DNA from: Synergistaceae bacterium
GTDB lineage: Bacteria > Synergistota > Synergistia > Synergistales > Aminobacteriaceae
Reading direction: 5' to 3'
Length of the DNA stretch: 64,000 nucleotides
Assembly: GCA_031272035.1 (NCBI GenBank)
Contig: JAISUO010000035.1
Location: 1 to 64,000 of the forward strand
Part shown: positions 16,615 to 25,789 of the stretch, one piece after another
How the letters are laid out: each line of letters begins with the position of its first letter
Numbering within the stretch: the stretch's first letter is position 1
Notes under the pieces: generated by a model
Database searches by the model: none
Told to the model about the DNA's origin: nothing
The model's input: the letters and a program-made list of their open reading frames with translations, nothing else
Position numbers and translations under genes: made by a program

Positions 16615-17628
16615 GTGAAAAGGTTTCCTGGAGTTTTGTCTGTGGTTTTCGTGCTTCTGCTGACACTGGCAGTTCCTGCTTTCGCGGCATCGGCTGGCGC
16701 TCCCGTGGAGGGGGACGGTAAGGAGTATACCCTGCGGGTTTCCACGCAGATGGCGGATTCCGATCCTTACTGTGACGGATTTCGCGCCATAGCGGAACGC
16801 GTGGCGGAGCGCACCGGCGGAAAGCTCAAGGTGCTGGTTTACCCCAGCGCGCAGCTGGGCAGCGACGAGGATGTCATCGAGCAGGCGCTTCAGGGCGTCA
16901 ACGTGGCGGTGGTCACGGACGCGGGCCGCATGGCCAACTACGTGAAGGAAATCGGTATCGTCGGAGTAGCGTATTTTGCCGACAGTTACGACGAACTGCT
17001 GAAAGTGGAGAAAACCGGCTACTGGGAGGACTGCATTCGCAAACTGGCTGACGAGAACGGTATCCGCCTTTTGGCGTTCAACTGGTTTGCCGGCGCCCGT
17101 CATTTCCTGACGAACAAGCCGATAAAAACCCCGGCGGACCTGAAGGGCCTTCGCATCCGCACCCCCGGCGCTCCCGCCTGGTCCGAGTCGATCCGCTCCC
17201 TTGGGGCCACGCCCGTGGCAATGGGCTGGACCGAGGTCTACACCGCCGTACAGCAGAAAGCCATCGACGGCTGCGAAAGCCAGCACTCCGCAAACTGGGG
17301 CGCGCGGGTGTACGAGGTGCTGAAGTACATCGATAAAACGGGACATTTCCAGCTTCTCAACGGCCTCATGGTCGGGGAAAAATGGTTTAAGACCCTTCCG
17401 GAATCCTACCAGAAACTGTTGGTCGAAGAATTCACCAAACAGGGCGAGCTGACCTCTCAGGTCAACATCAAGCTGGGCGACCAGTACGAGGCGCAGATGG
17501 TTGAAAAGGGCATGGAGGTCGTTCAGGTGGACCTCGACGCCTTCAGAGAAGCCGCAAAGGCCGCCTACGAAGTGCTGGGATTCACCGAGCTCCGCAAACA
17601 GATTTACGCGGAAATTGGCAAAAAGTAG
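16615..17628 (+). CDS. dctP: TRAP transporter solute-binding protein DctP
   Basis: 337 residues from the GTG at 16615, which follows CTGGAGGGATAAC and starts directly at the signal peptide (KRFPGVLSVVFVLLLTLAVPAFA). An upstream GTG at 16492, itself after AAAGGAGGG, would add 41 residues before the signal and is less likely. Family landmarks are the LKGLRIRTPGAP motif with the ligand-binding arginine and the MGWTEVYTAVQQKAIDGCE segment. First gene of a dctPQM operon. A TATAAT at 16461-16466 is a candidate -10. A strong hairpin separates it from the permease genes. Confidence 0.93.
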   Translation: MKRFPGVLSVVFVLLLTLAVPAFAASAGAPVEGDGKEYTLRVSTQMADSDPYCDGFRAIAERVAERTGGKLKVLVYPSAQLGSDEDVIEQALQGVNVAVVTDAGRMANYVKEIGIVGVAYFADSYDELLKVEKTGYWEDCIRKLADENGIRLLAFNWFAGARHFLTNKPIKTPADLKGLRIRTPGAPAWSESIRSLGATPVAMGWTEVYTAVQQKAIDGCESQHSANWGARVYEVLKYIDKTGHFQLLNGLMVGEKWFKTLPESYQKLLVEEFTKQGELTSQVNIKLGDQYEAQMVEKGMEVVQVDLDAFREAAKAAYEVLGFTELRKQIYAEIGKK

Positions 17629-17650
17629 ACCGCACCGTCTGCAGGAAGAA

Positions 17651-17687
17651 GCCGCGGCAGCGCAAAGAAGGGTTGCCGCGGCGTTTT
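17651..17687 (+). terminator. Attenuating hairpin between dctP and dctQ
   Basis: GCCGCGGCA and TGCCGCGGC form a perfect 9-bp stem with a 14-base loop, followed by GTTTTATG. A short T-run and its place inside an operon suggest partial termination that keeps the binding protein in excess of the permease. Confidence 0.7.
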
Positions 17688-17724
17688 ATGCGGCTGCTTT
17701 TAAATAAGAAAGGAGTGCTCCGGG

Positions 17725-18231
17725 ATGGATGCGGTAAAACGCTTCTATGACATCGTCTGCAAAATGGAAGAAACGCTGGCGACAGCGGGCCTCATCGTGA
17801 TGACCCTCCTGATCCTCCTCTCGGCCGCGGGCAGGTCCATCGGGCATCCCCTCAACTGGGCGGTGGATATTTCCCTGCTTCTTTTTTCGTGGGTCTCGTT
17901 CATGGGAGCGGATGTGGGCATTCGTCAGAACAGAATCATCAACGTGGATTTCCTCACCTCAAGGTTTTCTCTGAAAACCCAAAAGAAAATCTTCGTCCTC
18001 TGGTCCGTGATTATCATCCTGTTCCTCGTCATCCTGATCATTTACGGAATTCCACTTTGCATCAGCAACGCGAAACGCCAGTTCCAGAACATCACTCTGA
18101 GCTATTCCTACGTGACCGCGAGTCTTCCGGTCTGTTCCTTTTTCATGATCGTCTCCATGTCGATCAAACTGAAAAAACAACTCTGCGATTTTCCCTCAAC
18201 TCTGAAATCGATTGAACGGGACTCCGTTTAA
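17725..18231 (+). CDS. dctQ: TRAP transporter small permease DctQ
   Basis: 168 residues, four predicted transmembrane helices, with the DctQ motif region (ILLSAAGRSIGHPLNWAVDISLLLFSWVSFMGADVGIRQNRIINVDFL). ATG follows AAAGGAG. It forms the small membrane subunit with the next gene's product. Confidence 0.9.
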   Translation: MDAVKRFYDIVCKMEETLATAGLIVMTLLILLSAAGRSIGHPLNWAVDISLLLFSWVSFMGADVGIRQNRIINVDFLTSRFSLKTQKKIFVLWSVIIILFLVILIIYGIPLCISNAKRQFQNITLSYSYVTASLPVCSFFMIVSMSIKLKKQLCDFPSTLKSIERDSV

Positions 18232-18271
18232 AATAATTTTGAACAAAGAAACCTGAAGGGCGTGAATCCTT

Positions 18272-19552
18272 ATGACTTTACTGGTTTCCGTATTTCTCCT
18301 GCTGCTGTTTTTGGGAATGCCGGTGGCCTTCGCCATTGGTCTCGCGGGGTTCGTTTTCATCGTCAACAATCCGGATATTCCGGCCTCCGTGACCGTGCAG
18401 CGAATCGTCGCTCAGACCCAGAATTTCACCCTGCTGGCCATTCCGCTGTTCATCTTTGCCGGAAACCTGATGAACTCCAGCGGAATCACCGAGCGGCTGG
18501 TCAATCTCTCCAGAGTGCTGGTGGGGCACCTGCCGGGCAGTCTGGCGCAGGTCAGCGTCATCCTGAGCACCCTGATGGGCGGAGTCTCCGGTTCGGCCAA
18601 CGCCGACGCCGTCATGGAAAGCCGTATCCTGGGCCCCGAAATGGTCAAACAGGGCTACTCCCGGGGTTACGGAGCCGCCGTCAACGGCCTGACCGCCCTG
18701 ATCACCTGCACCATTCCGCCCAGCATGGGATTCGTCATCTACGGATCCGTGGGGGAAGTTTCCATCGGGCGGCTCTTCGTGGGCGGCGTCATTCCCGGAC
18801 TGCTGATGATGGTATTTTTTATGCTGACCGTTCACTTCACCTCCAAACGGCGGGGGTATCGGCCCATCACCGACCGGCCTCCCACATTCAGAGAAGTGAC
18901 GCGGGCCCTGAAGGAAAACGTCTGGGCACTGGTTTTTCCCTTCATCCTCATCGCGGGAATCCGTTTCGGCCTGTTCACTCCTTCGGAATCGGGGGCTTTC
19001 GCCGCGGCCTACGCCATATTCGTGGGGGTCGTGATCTACAAGGAAATGACCCTCAAAACATTCTGGGCGACCTCGAAGCAGACCCTGGTGGACGTGGGCG
19101 TTCTGATGCTCATTCTGGGACTTTCCGGAACTTTCGGATACGCCATCGTGTTTGGCCGGATCCCCCAGACCATCGCGGAAATCCTGCTGGGCCTCACGTC
19201 GAATCAGCACATGCTTCTCATCCTGATTATTTTCCTGCTGGTTCTGGCGGGCATGTTCATTGAGACCGGAGTCATTGCCCTTCTGCTCACGCCGGTGTTC
19301 GTCCCCGTGATCACGAAGATCGGCATCGATCCGGTGCACTTTGGCGTCGTCATGATGACCACGGTGACTTTCGGCATCATGACGCCTCCTGTGGGCGTAG
19401 CGCTCTATTCCACCTCCGAAATCATGGGCTGTTCTCCCCAGGAAACGACCAGGGAGGCTCTGCCCTTTTACGCCATGATTATCCTTCTCGTGGGATTTCT
19501 CATCTTTTTCCCGCAACTCGTGCTGTATCTGCCGAATCTCATCTTCGGATAA
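18272..19552 (+). CDS. dctM: TRAP transporter large permease DctM
   Basis: 426 residues, about twelve hydrophobic segments. Signature regions: FLGMPVAFAIGLAG at the start, FAGNLMNSSGITERLVNL, MGGVSGSANADAV (the two-fold GSxxAD-type sodium/substrate region) and GVMTPPVGVAL-like text (GIMTPPVGVALYSTSE) near the end. It couples solute uptake to a sodium gradient together with DctP and DctQ. Start ATG is 13 bases after a GAAGG. Confidence 0.93.
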   Translation: MTLLVSVFLLLLFLGMPVAFAIGLAGFVFIVNNPDIPASVTVQRIVAQTQNFTLLAIPLFIFAGNLMNSSGITERLVNLSRVLVGHLPGSLAQVSVILSTLMGGVSGSANADAVMESRILGPEMVKQGYSRGYGAAVNGLTALITCTIPPSMGFVIYGSVGEVSIGRLFVGGVIPGLLMMVFFMLTVHFTSKRRGYRPITDRPPTFREVTRALKENVWALVFPFILIAGIRFGLFTPSESGAFAAAYAIFVGVVIYKEMTLKTFWATSKQTLVDVGVLMLILGLSGTFGYAIVFGRIPQTIAEILLGLTSNQHMLLILIIFLLVLAGMFIETGVIALLLTPVFVPVITKIGIDPVHFGVVMMTTVTFGIMTPPVGVALYSTSEIMGCSPQETTREALPFYAMIILLVGFLIFFPQLVLYLPNLIFG

Positions 19553-19612
19553 AAACATCGACCGCCCTCGGACGACGGGCCTCCCGACATCCCAATGGTC
19601 CTGTCTTTTCCT

Positions 19613-19648
19613 CTCCGCCGCGGAGGGCGAAAGGGCGGGGCCTTTTTT
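19613..19648 (+). terminator. Possible terminator after dctM
   Basis: A CTCCG-CCG-CGGAG hairpin, then a GC-rich stretch ending in CC followed by six T residues. The stem and T-run are 17 bases apart, so this is not a textbook terminator, but it is the only candidate before the next promoter region. Confidence 0.4.
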
Positions 19649-19750
19649 ATGTCAAAAACAATACACGTAATGTATAATACAGGAAAAAGAATTCACCGTT
19701 AATTTTGTCCTTAAAGTTCATTTTTTATTCCAGGAGGAGGTCCGAACGTC

Positions 19751-20722
19751 ATGAGTACGGACGTGAGAATTGTCGGCATCAGCGACGTAAAGAAGGCAAG
19801 GGAGCGCATTGCGGGAAAGGTTCGACACACGCCGATTCTGAGGGCGGACAAACTGGACTCTCTGGTAAACGCACAGGTGTATTTCAAACCGGAGAACCTT
19901 CAGATCACGGGATCGTTTAAAATCCGGGGCGCGACGAACAAAATTCTGACTCTGACCGACGAGGAGCGGGGAAAGGGAATTATCGCCTCGTCCTCCGGAA
20001 ACCACGCTCAGGGCGTCGCTTACGCCTCGAAAATGCTGGGCGTGCGGGCGATTCTCGTGCTGCCTGAAAACGCCCCGCAAACCAAGATCGACGGGACAAA
20101 GAGCCTGGGCGCGGAGGTCGTTCTCCACGGCTTTGACTCCATTCAGCGTTACAAAAAGCTTTACGAACTCAAGGCGGAGTACGGTTACACGCTGGTGCAC
20201 TCCTACAACGATCCGGAGCTGATCGCCGGACAGGGAACCAGCGGACTGGAAATCGCCGAGGACCTGCCCGATGTGGACACGGTGGTCGTGCCTCTGGGAG
20301 GAGGCGGCCTGCTGGCGGGAGTGGCCGTCGCCCTGAAGGAATCGCGCCCCGGCATACGGGTCATTGGCGTCGAGCCCGAGCATATCGCGCGTTATTCGGA
20401 AAGCCGCAAAGCCGGAAAGCCCGTGACGGTGGAGATGGGGCCAACCCTGGCCGACGGTTTGATGATCACCGCCACCGGAGAATGCAATTATCCCCTGATC
20501 GAGAAATACGTGGACGAGGTGGTTGTGGCCTCGGACCCCTTCATTCGACAGGCCGTAACGGAAATTCTGTTCCGGGGCAAGGTGCTGGTGGAGCCCTCCG
20601 CCGCCATCGGCCTCGCGGCCGCTCTGGAGGGAACCTTTAAGGTGAAAAATGGAGAGCGCATCTGTTTCTTCCTCTCCGGCGGCAACATCGATCCGGACCG
20701 GCTGGTTTCCTTCCTGGAATAG
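19751..20722 (+). CDS. Threonine/serine dehydratase (threonine ammonia-lyase)
   Basis: 323 residues, PLP-dependent fold-type II enzyme. PLP lysine in GSFKIRGA, phosphate-binding SSSGNHAQG, and the glycine loop GGGGLLAG. It ends without an ACT domain, which is the catabolic (TdcB-like) rather than the isoleucine-feedback-controlled form. It would convert threonine to 2-oxobutyrate and ammonia, or serine to pyruvate, fitting amino-acid fermentation. ATG after AGGAGGAGG. A TATAAT at 19673-19678 with a weak -35 is the likely promoter. A repeat copy follows 20 bases after the stop. Confidence 0.92.
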   Translation: MSTDVRIVGISDVKKARERIAGKVRHTPILRADKLDSLVNAQVYFKPENLQITGSFKIRGATNKILTLTDEERGKGIIASSSGNHAQGVAYASKMLGVRAILVLPENAPQTKIDGTKSLGAEVVLHGFDSIQRYKKLYELKAEYGYTLVHSYNDPELIAGQGTSGLEIAEDLPDVDTVVVPLGGGGLLAGVAVALKESRPGIRVIGVEPEHIARYSESRKAGKPVTVEMGPTLADGLMITATGECNYPLIEKYVDEVVVASDPFIRQAVTEILFRGKVLVEPSAAIGLAAALEGTFKVKNGERICFFLSGGNIDPDRLVSFLE

Positions 20723-20742
20723 ATTCCGGTGACGGAGGCTTC

Positions 20743-20843
20743 ATACCAATTTGAAATAAAAGGCCTAAAGTTAGAATAGCTAAAAGCAGTGATATTCAAA
20801 CATTAGCTTCTTCATTAACGCTCGATTGAAAGCAAATTGGTAT
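20743..20843 (+). repeat. MITE-like repeat, copy 2 (complete, 101 bp)
   Basis: The ends are perfect 11-bp inverted repeats, ATACCAATTTG and CAAATTGGTAT. The interior is AT-rich and too short to encode a protein. It is 94/101 identical (by eye) to the copy at 51992-52092 and identical to the element parts of copy 1. TA at both outer ends is compatible with a TA target duplication. Confidence 0.9.
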
Positions 20844-20893
20844 CAAACCTTCGTTCAGATCGATTTCAGATCGACTGAGGAAAGAGTGATAGC

Positions 20894-22741
20894 ATGTCTC
20901 GGACAAAAACGAACGGGGCGATTACCGTTTTATCGCTGGGAATGGTGTTTTTTCACCTTTATACCGCTGCCCGTGGCGTATTGCCCGCAGTGGAACAGCG
21001 GGGAGTCCACCTTGCGTTTGCTCTTACAATCGCCGCTCTTTACGATCTGAAAAAAAGCGACTGGCCTCTGGGAAAAACTATTAACCTTGTGCGTATCGTC
21101 GCCCCAGGCGTCATCGTTTTTTACCTTTTGTACAATTTTCACAGTATCATGGAGCGTTTTGGCATCCCCAGCGGCCCGGACATGGCGGCAGGAATCGCGC
21201 TGATTCTGCTGGTGCTGGAGTTCACAAGGCGTATTACGGGACCGGTGCTGATGGGAATCGCTCTGGTGTTTCTGGTTTACGCCTTCGCCGGTCCCTGGCT
21301 GCCGGGAATGCTGTGGCACAGAGGGTACGATCTGGAGCGTCTCGTTACACAAATTTCCCTGAGCACAGAAGGCATTTTCGGAACGCCTCTGGGGGTTTCA
21401 GCCAATTATGTTTTTCTCTTTGTCATTTTCGGATCATTGCTTGATATTACAGGAATAGGACAATTTTATATCGACGTGGCCATGCGGGCTGTAGGAAAAA
21501 GCTGCGGGGGAGCCGCTAAGGCGGCCATTGTAGCAAGCTCCTGCTTTGGAACGATTTCCGGCTCCGCCGTGGCCAACGTCATGGGAACGGGCTCCATAAC
21601 GATTCCCCTGATGAAATCTCTGGGCTACACCTCCGCTTTTTCCGGAGCCGTGGAGGCTGTGGCATCCACGGGGGGACAGATCATGCCGCCCATGATGGGA
21701 GCCGGAGCCTACATCATGGCCGAAATTCTGGGAATCCCCTTCCGCTCTGTCATTCTGGCGGCCCTGCTGCCCGCGGTCATTTTCTACTGCACCCTTTTCG
21801 TAACCGTCCATTTTACAGCAAAAAGGCAGCAGCTGGTTGGAGCGGACACCTCCGAACTTCCCGGTCTGCCGGAGATGTTCAAAAAAAAGGGATTGTGTAT
21901 CGCTCCTCTTGTCGTGCTGATTGCCATGCTGGTCTTTCTGCGCGTCTCGGTCATCAAAGCGGCTGTGTGGGCCATTTTCACTACCCTGGCCGTAGGTCTT
22001 TTTTATTCCCGGCGTGATTTAAAGCATTATGCCCTCGGGCTGAAAGACGCCTTCATCAATGGCGCCAGGACCGCGCTGGTGGTCATCGCCTCCACAGCCT
22101 GCGCGGGGATCGTGGTGGCCGTCATCAACCTCACCGGGATCGGAATGAAGTTTACCGGCATCATCCTGGCCATTGCCGGGGGAAATCTTTTCCTTGTCCT
22201 GTTCTTCATCATGCTGGCCAGTATGCTGATTGGAATGGGTTTACCCACAACCCCCGCCTATTTGATTCTGGCGGTTCTGGGAGCACCGACCCTGGTCAGA
22301 CTGGGCGTCGTCCCCATAGCGGCCCACTTATTCGTCTTTTATTTCAGTTGTTTATCCATGATAACGCCTCCTGTGGCTCTGGCGGTTTACGCGGCCAGCG
22401 GTCTCGCAAAGGCCAATTTCTGGAGGACCGGCATAGAGGCCTGCAAGCTGGGTCTGACAGCCTTTTTTATCCCTTATGTTTTCGTGTACGACCCCATCCT
22501 TATCTGGCAGGGTCCTCTGTGGCACATCTTCCTCTCGGCTCTGACCGCCATTTTGGGGTCCATAGGAATTGGAGCAGGCATATGCGGCTGGTTTTTCAGA
22601 AAAACTTTTGTGTGGGAACGCATTGTTCTCATAATCAGCGGATTTTTATTGATTTTGCCCAATATTATTTTTTCCGTAATCGGTTTTGTTCTCCTTGTCG
22701 CCGTTTATTCATGGCAAAAACGCAGCTTAAAAACAATTTAA
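20894..22741 (+). CDS. TRAP transporter fused permease (4TM/12TM, TAXI type)
   Basis: 615 residues, the DctQ- and DctM-like parts fused in one chain. An N-terminal set of about four helices leads to the core containing SCFGTISGSAVANVMGTGSITIP and ASTGGQIMPPMMGAGAYIMAE, then a second half with GMGLPTTPAYLILAVLGAP and MITPPVALAVYAASGLAKA; the C-terminus adds a few helices. This is the partner of TAXI binding proteins, one of which is encoded 36 bases downstream. ATG after GAGGAAAGAG. The operon continues to aspartate dehydrogenase. Confidence 0.93.
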   Translation: MSRTKTNGAITVLSLGMVFFHLYTAARGVLPAVEQRGVHLAFALTIAALYDLKKSDWPLGKTINLVRIVAPGVIVFYLLYNFHSIMERFGIPSGPDMAAGIALILLVLEFTRRITGPVLMGIALVFLVYAFAGPWLPGMLWHRGYDLERLVTQISLSTEGIFGTPLGVSANYVFLFVIFGSLLDITGIGQFYIDVAMRAVGKSCGGAAKAAIVASSCFGTISGSAVANVMGTGSITIPLMKSLGYTSAFSGAVEAVASTGGQIMPPMMGAGAYIMAEILGIPFRSVILAALLPAVIFYCTLFVTVHFTAKRQQLVGADTSELPGLPEMFKKKGLCIAPLVVLIAMLVFLRVSVIKAAVWAIFTTLAVGLFYSRRDLKHYALGLKDAFINGARTALVVIASTACAGIVVAVINLTGIGMKFTGIILAIAGGNLFLVLFFIMLASMLIGMGLPTTPAYLILAVLGAPTLVRLGVVPIAAHLFVFYFSCLSMITPPVALAVYAASGLAKANFWRTGIEACKLGLTAFFIPYVFVYDPILIWQGPLWHIFLSALTAILGSIGIGAGICGWFFRKTFVWERIVLIISGFLLILPNIIFSVIGFVLLVAVYSWQKRSLKTI

Positions 22742-22776
22742 TATAGAAATATTTTTCAGAAGGGAGAGAAGTAATT

Positions 22777-23739
22777 TTGAAAAACAGGTTCGTTCAAATA
22801 ACGCTTATGGTCACTGTGCTTACCCTGTTGTTCTGCGGCAGCGTGCAGGGAGGAGAGGTCCGACAGATTTCCATCGCCGGAGCCGGAACTTCCGGTACGT
22901 TTTATATTATGGCTTCCGGATTTGCGGATTTATTCCAGAAAAATTTAAAAATCACGGCAGTCTCTGAGGTTACGGCCGGAGCCGTGGAAAACGCCCGTCT
23001 GCTGGACGCGGGCAAGGTGGAAATGGGCGTCCTCCAGCTGGACGTCATGCTGGATGCGCTGAAAGGGCAAAACGCCACGTTCAAAGAGCCCGTCAAAATT
23101 TCTTCTCTGGTTCCCATGTACCCCAACATCGTTCAGGTTATCGCGCTGAAGGACTCCCCCATCAAAACCTTTGCCGACCTCAAAGGGAAAAAGGTTTCCG
23201 TGGGCTCTCCCGGAAGCGGCATTCTGGCCACGAATAAGATTATCCTCGAAACCATGGGGCTGTCCATGGAGACCATCGATCCGCGGTATCTTTCCTTTGT
23301 CGAAACCACGGACGCCTTCCGGGACGGGCAAATCGACGCGGCCATCGTCAATACGGCGGCGCCGGCGCCCTGGGTTGTGGACCTGGAGACCACCCATCCC
23401 GTCAAACTGATCCCCTTTACAGCGGAAGACATTAAGAAATTTTGCTCTCAGTACACGTATTTCGTTCCCATCTCTCTGACCAAAGATACGTACAAATCTT
23501 TGGACGGAGACGTGGATACCTTTGCCCTGTGGATTACGCTGGCGGCGCTGGACAGCTTCCCGGAACAGACAGCCTACGACGCCACGCGACTGATCTTCGA
23601 AAACGTGGAAACTCTGAAAAGCATTCACTCGGCGGCCAAATATATTTCCCTCGAAAACGTAAAATCCATCAACGTCCCCTTCCATCCGGGAGCGGCCAGG
23701 TATTTAAAGGAAAAAGGAATAGACGTCAGGGTGAAATAG
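22777..23739 (+). CDS. TAXI family TRAP transporter solute-binding protein
   Basis: 320 residues from a TTG start after AGGGAGAG. Signal peptide to about residue 25 (VTVLTLLFCGSVQGG). TAXI hallmark SIAGAGTSGTFYIMASGFADLF at the start of the mature chain, KGKKVSVGSPGSGILATNKII in the hinge, and the closing HPGAARYLKEKGI. TAXI proteins bind glutamate, oxoglutarate and similar acids in characterised cases. It pairs with the fused permease upstream. Confidence 0.92.
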   Translation: MKNRFVQITLMVTVLTLLFCGSVQGGEVRQISIAGAGTSGTFYIMASGFADLFQKNLKITAVSEVTAGAVENARLLDAGKVEMGVLQLDVMLDALKGQNATFKEPVKISSLVPMYPNIVQVIALKDSPIKTFADLKGKKVSVGSPGSGILATNKIILETMGLSMETIDPRYLSFVETTDAFRDGQIDAAIVNTAAPAPWVVDLETTHPVKLIPFTAEDIKKFCSQYTYFVPISLTKDTYKSLDGDVDTFALWITLAALDSFPEQTAYDATRLIFENVETLKSIHSAAKYISLENVKSINVPFHPGAARYLKEKGIDVRVK

Positions 23740-23752
23740 AAGGTGAAAGAGA

Positions 23753-24571
23753 ATGATAAAACTGGGATTAATCGGCTGTGGAACCATCGGCTCTTATCTC
23801 GTTAAACAAATTACGGAAAAACCGGAGCTGAATTTGGAAATAAAGGCGATCTGCGGCCGCAGCAGCACCTCAAGAGGCAGAGAACTGGCCGGGAGCAAGG
23901 GTATTTTCTGGACTACGGACATTGAGGAACTGGCGGCGCAAAAGCCGGACGTCGTTGTCGAAGCCGCCTCCCATGAGGCTCTCGCCTCCAGCGGGGCTTT
24001 CTGCCTTGAACGTGGAATCGACCTCGTTCCAGCCAGTGTCGGCGCTTTGGTCGACAATCATTTGCTGGAAAAACTGAAAAACGCCGCACAAAAAGGCGGA
24101 GCTGTATTCTACATTCCTTCGGGAGGAATAGGAGGTATGGATGCCCTTCAGGCAGCCTGTATCGCCGGTGTGGACAAGGTGACGATGACGACTCGAAAAA
24201 TGCCTCGGGCGTGGAAAAACATCCCTTACGTGGAGCGTTTAAACGTCGATCTGACGAACCTGAAGGAGCCCTGCCTGCTTTATGAAGGCCCAGCCCGGGA
24301 CTGCGTCAAAGAGTTTCCTCAAAATATCAACATTGCCGCCGTGCTGAGCCTGTCGGGCATCGGATTTGACCGAACCCGGGTTCGCATTCTGGCTGATCCT
24401 TCTGTCACGCTGAATACGCACGAAATTGCCTGGGAAGGGGCTTCCGGAAAAGGCCGCATCATTCTGGAAAACGTGGCGGACCCGGAAAACCCCAAAACGA
24501 CTTACCTTGCGGCTCTGAGCATTCTGACCGTGCTGAAAAGAATCAAAGCGTCCTGGAGGGTAGGATCCTGA
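23753..24571 (+). CDS. L-aspartate dehydrogenase-like protein (NadX/DUF108)
   Basis: 272 residues. Rossmann opening GLIGCGTIGSYLV binds NAD(P); the C-terminal aspartate-dehydrogenase domain has NINIAAVLSLSGIGFDRT and NPKTTYLAALSILTVL. The family oxidises aspartate to iminoaspartate/oxaloacetate or supplies iminoaspartate for NAD synthesis. No nadA or nadC is nearby; the gene is 13 bases behind a TAXI binding protein in a TRAP operon, so a catabolic role on an imported amino acid is the more natural reading. ATG overlaps a GGTGAAAGAGA ribosome site. Confidence 0.88.
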   Translation: MIKLGLIGCGTIGSYLVKQITEKPELNLEIKAICGRSSTSRGRELAGSKGIFWTTDIEELAAQKPDVVVEAASHEALASSGAFCLERGIDLVPASVGALVDNHLLEKLKNAAQKGGAVFYIPSGGIGGMDALQAACIAGVDKVTMTTRKMPRAWKNIPYVERLNVDLTNLKEPCLLYEGPARDCVKEFPQNINIAAVLSLSGIGFDRTRVRILADPSVTLNTHEIAWEGASGKGRIILENVADPENPKTTYLAALSILTVLKRIKASWRVGS

Positions 24572-24572
24572 A

Positions 24573-24601
24573 TTGACAGGTATTAGTAATCGTGTACTAA
24601 A
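24573..24601 (+). promoter_or_regulatory. Possible promoter for the tctCBA operon
   Basis: A perfect TTGACA begins immediately after the aspartate dehydrogenase stop. A 17-base spacer leads to ACTAAA, a poor -10. The leader to the tctC ATG at 24767 would be about 160 bases. Confidence 0.4.
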
Positions 24602-24766
24602 AAAAGACGCTTAACACTGGTAAGTGACGCACAAAAATTTATATGAACTCCTGGAGAGACACCCCTGTTTACGTTACAAACTGCAAACAATCTGTCAATA
24701 AGATTTTGAATGAGGTTGGCTCAAAAGAATTTTTGGCTTTTCAAAATCGTAAGGGAGGGAAGAGTT

Positions 24767-25744
24767 ATGCAGGTGAACAGACGGACAGAAAAAACAGCAT
24801 TTTTCCTTATTATTCTCCTGGTGGTATCGCTGTGTGCGGTTATTTTTGAGGTTTCCCCCGCGAACGCGGCTTTTCCGGAAAAACCGATAACCATCATCAA
24901 CTCGGCGACAGCGGGGTCTCCGACGGATGTGCTCGCGCGCCAGATCGCCAACTGCGCGGAACAGTTTCTCGGACAGCCCATGGTTGTCGTCAACAAGCCG
25001 GGGGGCGGCGGAGGCGCGGCCTTTGCGGCGCTGCTCATGGAACCCGCTGACGGGTATACCGTTGCGTCCATCAACGCATCTCAGATTACCGCCCTTCAAA
25101 CTCAGCTCAAAAAAGATTTCTCCTACGACGATTTTGACTTCGTCTGCAGTACACAGTTGGATCCTTACGCGGTGGCCGTTTTGGCGGATGGTCCCTTCAA
25201 AACGCTGCAGGATATCGCCGATTATGCCAAAAAAGAGGGTACCGTCATGGTGGGAGGACAGGGCACCGGGACGGGGCATCATCTGATGATTCTGCGTTTT
25301 GCGCAGCTCGGCGGTTTTGACGTCACATGGCTGCCTTACCAGGGAGGGGCTGACTCGGTGACCAACCTTCTGGGCGGACACGTTCAGGTAATCGCCACGG
25401 CGCCCGCCACCGTCAGCCAGTACGTAGAGGCCGGCAAAATTCGCATTCTCGCGGTCAGCGGGGAAAAACGCCTCGAATTCTTCCCCGACGCCCCCACGTT
25501 CAAAGAGTCGGGTTACGACATCGTCATGACGATTTATCGAGGTTTCATCGCCAAAAAGGGAATTTCGGCGGACGTCAGGGCAAAACTGTCCTCAAGCATA
25601 CAGAAGGCGATGGAAGTTCCCGCTTTTCAGGAATTTGTAAGAAAATCGAATCAGATCATCACGTATATGGATTCAGAGGAATTTTCCGCGTACGCCAAAA
25701 AAGATTTTGAACAGATGGCGCAGATGGCGGAGCTTCAAAAATAA
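24767..25744 (+). CDS. Tripartite tricarboxylate transporter binding protein TctC
   Basis: 325 residues from the ATG at 24767 after AGGGAGGGA; the frame is open further upstream without a start of its own. Signal peptide ends near ANAA. Family markers: FPEKPITIINSATAGSPTDVLARQIA, VVVNKPGGGGGAAFAAL and LPYQGGADSVTNLLGGHVQ. TctC-type (Bug) proteins bind citrate, other carboxylates or amino acids. First gene of tctCBA, followed by a VOC protein. Confidence 0.93.
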   Translation: MQVNRRTEKTAFFLIILLVVSLCAVIFEVSPANAAFPEKPITIINSATAGSPTDVLARQIANCAEQFLGQPMVVVNKPGGGGGAAFAALLMEPADGYTVASINASQITALQTQLKKDFSYDDFDFVCSTQLDPYAVAVLADGPFKTLQDIADYAKKEGTVMVGGQGTGTGHHLMILRFAQLGGFDVTWLPYQGGADSVTNLLGGHVQVIATAPATVSQYVEAGKIRILAVSGEKRLEFFPDAPTFKESGYDIVMTIYRGFIAKKGISADVRAKLSSSIQKAMEVPAFQEFVRKSNQIITYMDSEEFSAYAKKDFEQMAQMAELQK

Positions 25745-25789
25745 TAACATTTAACTGATAAAATAAATTTAGAGATAGAAGGTGAATTG

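Noticed and set aside
23753-24571. Homoserine or glyceraldehyde-phosphate-type dehydrogenase
   Set aside because: The N-terminus is a generic Rossmann fold, but the C-terminal NINIAAVLSLSG and NPKTTYLAALS motifs belong to the aspartate dehydrogenase domain.
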